From the NCBI GenBank assembly GCA_037176725.1, contig JAZBRS010000074.1, positions 60,826,001 to 60,890,000 on the forward strand: DNA of 64,000 nt, written 5' to 3'. Every line of letters begins with the position of its first letter. Positions within the stretch are counted from its first letter, which is position 1. The position numbers and the translations under genes were made by a program. The notes under the pieces are model-generated. The model was not told the origin of the DNA. It did not search any database and worked only from the letters and a program-made list of their open reading frames with translations. This document shows, one piece after another, positions 60,601 through 64,000 of the stretch. This stretch comes from Posidonia oceanica (Eukaryota; Streptophyta; Magnoliopsida; Alismatales; Posidoniaceae).

Positions 60601-61500
60601 TGATATGGCCTACACATATCATTCCTGACCACTACCTGGTCTTGATAGGGCTTGCACCTATCATTCCTGGCAGTCCTGTCTTGGCAAGGCTTGCACTTAT
60701 CATTCCTGACCTCTTCCTAGTATTGAAAGGGCCTGCTCCTATCATTTCTGGCGGTCCGGTCTTGATATGGCCTACACATATCATTCCTGACCACTACCTG
60801 GTCTTGATAGGGCTTACGCCTATCATTCCTGGCAGTGCGGTCATGATAAGGCTTGCACTTAACATTCCTGACCTCTTCCTGGTCATGGTAGGGCATGCAC
60901 CTATCATTCCTGGCGGTCTGGTCTTTGTAAGGCTTGCACTTATCATTCTAGACCTCTTCCAGGTCTTGAGAGGGCTTGCACCCATCATTCCAGGCAGTCC
61001 GTTTTTGATAAGGCTTGCACTTTTCATTCCTGACCTCTTCCCAATCTTGATAAGGCTTGCACTTATCATTCCAGGCCTCCTCCTGGTCATGGTAGGGTTT
61101 GCACCTCTCCTTTCTAGCGGTCCGGTCTTGATAAGGCACGCACATATCATTCCAGACCTCGTCCTGTCCTCCTCCAGGTCTCGATTGGGCATGCACCTAT
61201 CATACCTGGCGGTCCGGTCAAGATAAGGCTTGCACTTATCATTCCTGACCTCTTCCTGGTCTTGGTAGGGCTTTCTCCAATCATTCCTGGCGGTCCGACC
61301 GTGATACGGCTTGTACTTAGCGTTCTTGACCTCATCCTGGTCTTGATAGGGCTTGCACCTCTCATTCTTGGCGGTCCGGTCTTGATAAGGCTTGCACTTA
61401 ACATTTCAGACCACTTCCTGGTCTTGGTAGGGCTTGCACCAATCATTCTTGGCGGTCCGGTCTGGATATGGCTTGCACTTATCATTCCAGACCACTTCTT
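54654..61500. repeat. Higher-order repeat copy 2 (6,847 bp)
   Basis: Full second copy with identical length and internal duplications. In several places it shares with copy 3 bases that differ in copy 1 (for example near 54867-55244). Confidence 0.95.
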
Positions 61501-64000
61501 GGTCTTGATAGGGCTTGCACCTATCTTTCCTGGGGGTCAGGTCATGATCAGGCTCGCACTTAACATTGCTGATCTCTTTCCGGTCTTGAAAAGGCTTGCA
61601 CTTATCATTCCAGGCCTCTTCCTGGTCTAGATAGGGCTTGCACCTATCAGTCTAGGCAGTCCGGTCTTGATAAGTCTTGCACTTATCTTTCCTGAACTCT
61701 TCCTAGCATCTTCTTGGTCTATATAGGGGTTGCACCTATCATTCCAAGCAGTCCGATCTCGATATGGCATGCACTTATCATTCATGACCTCTTCCTGGTT
61801 TTGATAGGGCTTGCACCATACATTCCTGGCGGTCCAGTCATGATAAGGCCTGCACTTACCATTCCTGACCTCTTCTTGGTCTTGGTAGAGCATGCACCAA
61901 TCATTCCTAGCGGTCCAGTCTTGGTAGGGCTTGCACATATCATTCCGGATCTCTTCCTCGTCTTGATTGGGCTTGCACTTATCATTCCTGAACTCTTCAA
62001 GGTCTTGATAGGGCTTGCACCAATCATTCCTAGTGACCCGATCAAGATAAGGCTTGCACTTATCATTCAGACCTCTTCCTGGTCTTGGTAGGGCTTGCAC
62101 CTATCATTCCTGGCGGTCCGGTCGAGGTAAGGCTTGCATTTATCATTCCTGACCTCTCCCTGGTCAAGGTAGGGCTTGCATCTATCATACCGAGTGGTCC
62201 GGTAGTGATAAGGCTTGCACTTATAAATCCTGACCTCCTCCAGGTCTTGATAGGGCTTGCACCGATCGTTCCTGGCGGTCAGGTCATGATAAGGCTCGCA
62301 CTTATCATTCTAGATCTCTTTTCGGTCTCGAAAAGGCTTGCACTTATCATTCCAGGCCTCTTCCTGGTCTTGATAAGGCTTGCACCTATCAATCCAGGCA
62401 GTCCGGTCTTGATAAGGCTTGCACATATCATTCCTGAACTCATCCTAGCCTCTTCCTGGTCTAGATAGGGGTTGCACCTATCATTCTAGGCAATCCGGTC
62501 TTGATATGGCTTGCACTAATCATTCCTGACCTCTTCCTGGTTTTGATAGGACTTGCACCTATCATTCCAAGCGGTCATGTCGTGATAAGCCTTGCACTTA
62601 TCATTCCTAACCTCATCCTGGTCATGGTAGGGCTTGGACATATCATTCCTGGCGGTCCGGTCGTGATAATGCTCGCACTTATTAGTCCTGGCCTTTTCCA
62701 GGTCTTGATTGGGCTTGCACCTCTAATACCTTGCCGTCCGGTCTTGGTAAGGCTTGCACATATCATTCTGGACCTCTTCCTGGTCTTGAAAGGGCTAGCA
62801 CCTATCATTCTTGGTGGTCCGGTCTTGACAAGGCTTGCACTTATCATTCCTGACCTCTTCTTGGTCATGATAGGGCTTGCACCTACCATTCCAGGTGGTC
62901 CGGTCATGATAAGGCCTGCACTTATCATTCCAGACCACTTCCTGGTCTTGGTAGGGCTTGCACCTACCATTCCTGGTGGTCTGGTCTTGATAAGGCTTGC
63001 ACTAATCATTCCTGCCCTCTACCAGGTCTTGGTAAGGCTTGCACCTATCATTCAAGGCGATCCGGTCGTGATATGGCTTGCACTTATCATTGCTGACCTC
63101 TTCCAGGTCTTGATAGGGCTTGCACCTATCAATCCCGGCAGTCCGGTCATGATAAGGCTTGCACTTAACATTCCTGACCTCTTCCTGGTCATGGTAGGGC
63201 ATGCACCTATCATTCCTGGCGGTCTGGTCTTCATAAGGCTTGCACTTATCATTCTAGACCTCTTCCAGGTCTTGAGAGGGCTTGCACCCATCATTCCAAG
63301 CAGTCCGTTCTTGATAAGGCTTGCACTTTTCATTCCTGACCTCTTCCCAGTCTTGATAAGGCTTGCACTTATCATTCCAGGCCTCCTCCTGGTCATGCTA
63401 GGGTTTGCACCTCTCCTTTCTAGCGGTCCGGTCTTGATAAGGCACGCACATATCATTCCAGACCTCGTCCTGGCCTCCTCCTGGTCTCGATTGGGCATGC
63501 ACCTATCATACCTGGCGGTTCGGTCAAGATAAGGCTTGCACTTATCATTCCTGACCTCTTCCTAGTCTTGGTAGGGCTTTCTCCAATCATTCCTAGCGGT
63601 CCGGCACTGATACGGCATGCACTTAGCGTTCCTGACCTCATCCTAGTCGTGATAGGGCTTGCACCTCTCATTCTTGGCGATCCGGTCTTGATAAGGCTTG
63701 CACTTAACATTTCAGACCACTTCCTGGTCTTGGTAGGGCTTGCACCTATCATTCCTGGCGGTCCGGTCTGGATATGGCTTGCACTTATCATTCCAGACCA
63801 CTTCCAGGTCTTGATAGGGCTTGCACCTATCATTCCTAGCGGTCCTATCTTGACAAGGCTTGCACTTATCATTCCTGACCTCTTCCTGGTCTTGATAGGG
63901 CCTGCTCCTATCATTTCTGGCGGTCCGGTCTTTATATGGCCTGCACATATCATTCCTAACCACTACCTGGTCTTGATAGGGCTTGCACGTATCATTCCTG
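61501..64000. repeat. Higher-order repeat copy 3 (partial)
   Basis: First 2.5 kb of a third copy, cut by the window end. It carries a few private single-base changes against copies 1 and 2. Confidence 0.95.

Larger units (their letters stand above)
46463..64000. repeat. 81-bp satellite array (39-bp + 42-bp half-units)
   Basis: The whole stretch consists of alternating half-units. One has CCTGGCGGTCCGGTC and then a TGATAAG/CTTATCA hairpin (39 bp). The other has CCTGACCTCTTCCTGGTC and then a TGATAGG/CCTATCA hairpin (42 bp). Both share the loop GCTTGCA and the TCATTCCTG joint, so an ancestral monomer near 40 bp was dimerised. Both half-units are multiples of three, which keeps reading frames open on both strands for hundreds of codons; no frame is conserved as a gene. 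The array continues past the right edge. Confidence 0.97.

Overview
The window is plant nuclear heterochromatin. It holds two very large Ty3/gypsy LTR retrotransposons of the Tat/Ogre group, one nested inside the other, followed by a tandem satellite array that runs off the right edge. No ordinary host gene, tRNA or rRNA was seen. Evidence for a plant: a CHHC-knuckle Gag, an archaeal-like second RNase H after the gypsy RNase H, a primer site that fits plant tRNA-Arg from memory, and LTRs near 5.8-5.9 kb. The species cannot be fixed from sequence alone.

Layout. Positions 1-31 are the last bases of the outer element's 5' LTR. Its primer site, leader and gag-protease-RT-RNaseH-aRNaseH-integrase region run to 10118. 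There the 5-bp sequence AGTAG is interrupted by a second element of the same family (10119-34812: LTR1, internal region, LTR2), and AGTAG recurs at 34813-34817. This is a clean target-site duplication, so the outer element resumes at 34818 with its 3' module and ends in LTR3 (40535-46462). The outer element would be near 27.7 kb without the insert. The inner one is 24.7 kb and has lost about 2.7 kb (RT, both RNase H domains and the integrase zinc finger). Both are dead through nonsense codons, mostly CAG to TAG; the outer one also has frameshifts in RT.

The 3' module between integrase and 3' LTR is unusual. It has a sense-strand ORF of about 400 codons resembling the plant DUF7745/mobile-domain-like family. 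Several unrelated-length tandem arrays follow (units of 18-19, 83, 35, 40, 28 and 27 bp), then an inverted repeat that brackets the polypurine tract and the LTR start. Many array units are GATA...TATC hairpins, and some arm changes are compensated.

From 46463 to the end lies an 81-bp satellite made of a 39-bp and a 42-bp half-unit, organised into a 6,847-bp higher-order repeat (two full copies and part of a third). Each half-unit holds a 7-bp stem with a GCTTGCA loop. The two half-unit classes differ by a compensated base pair, and the stem resembles the hairpins of the retrotransposon 3' arrays. The outer element abuts the satellite exactly at its LTR end, so it probably inserted into the array.
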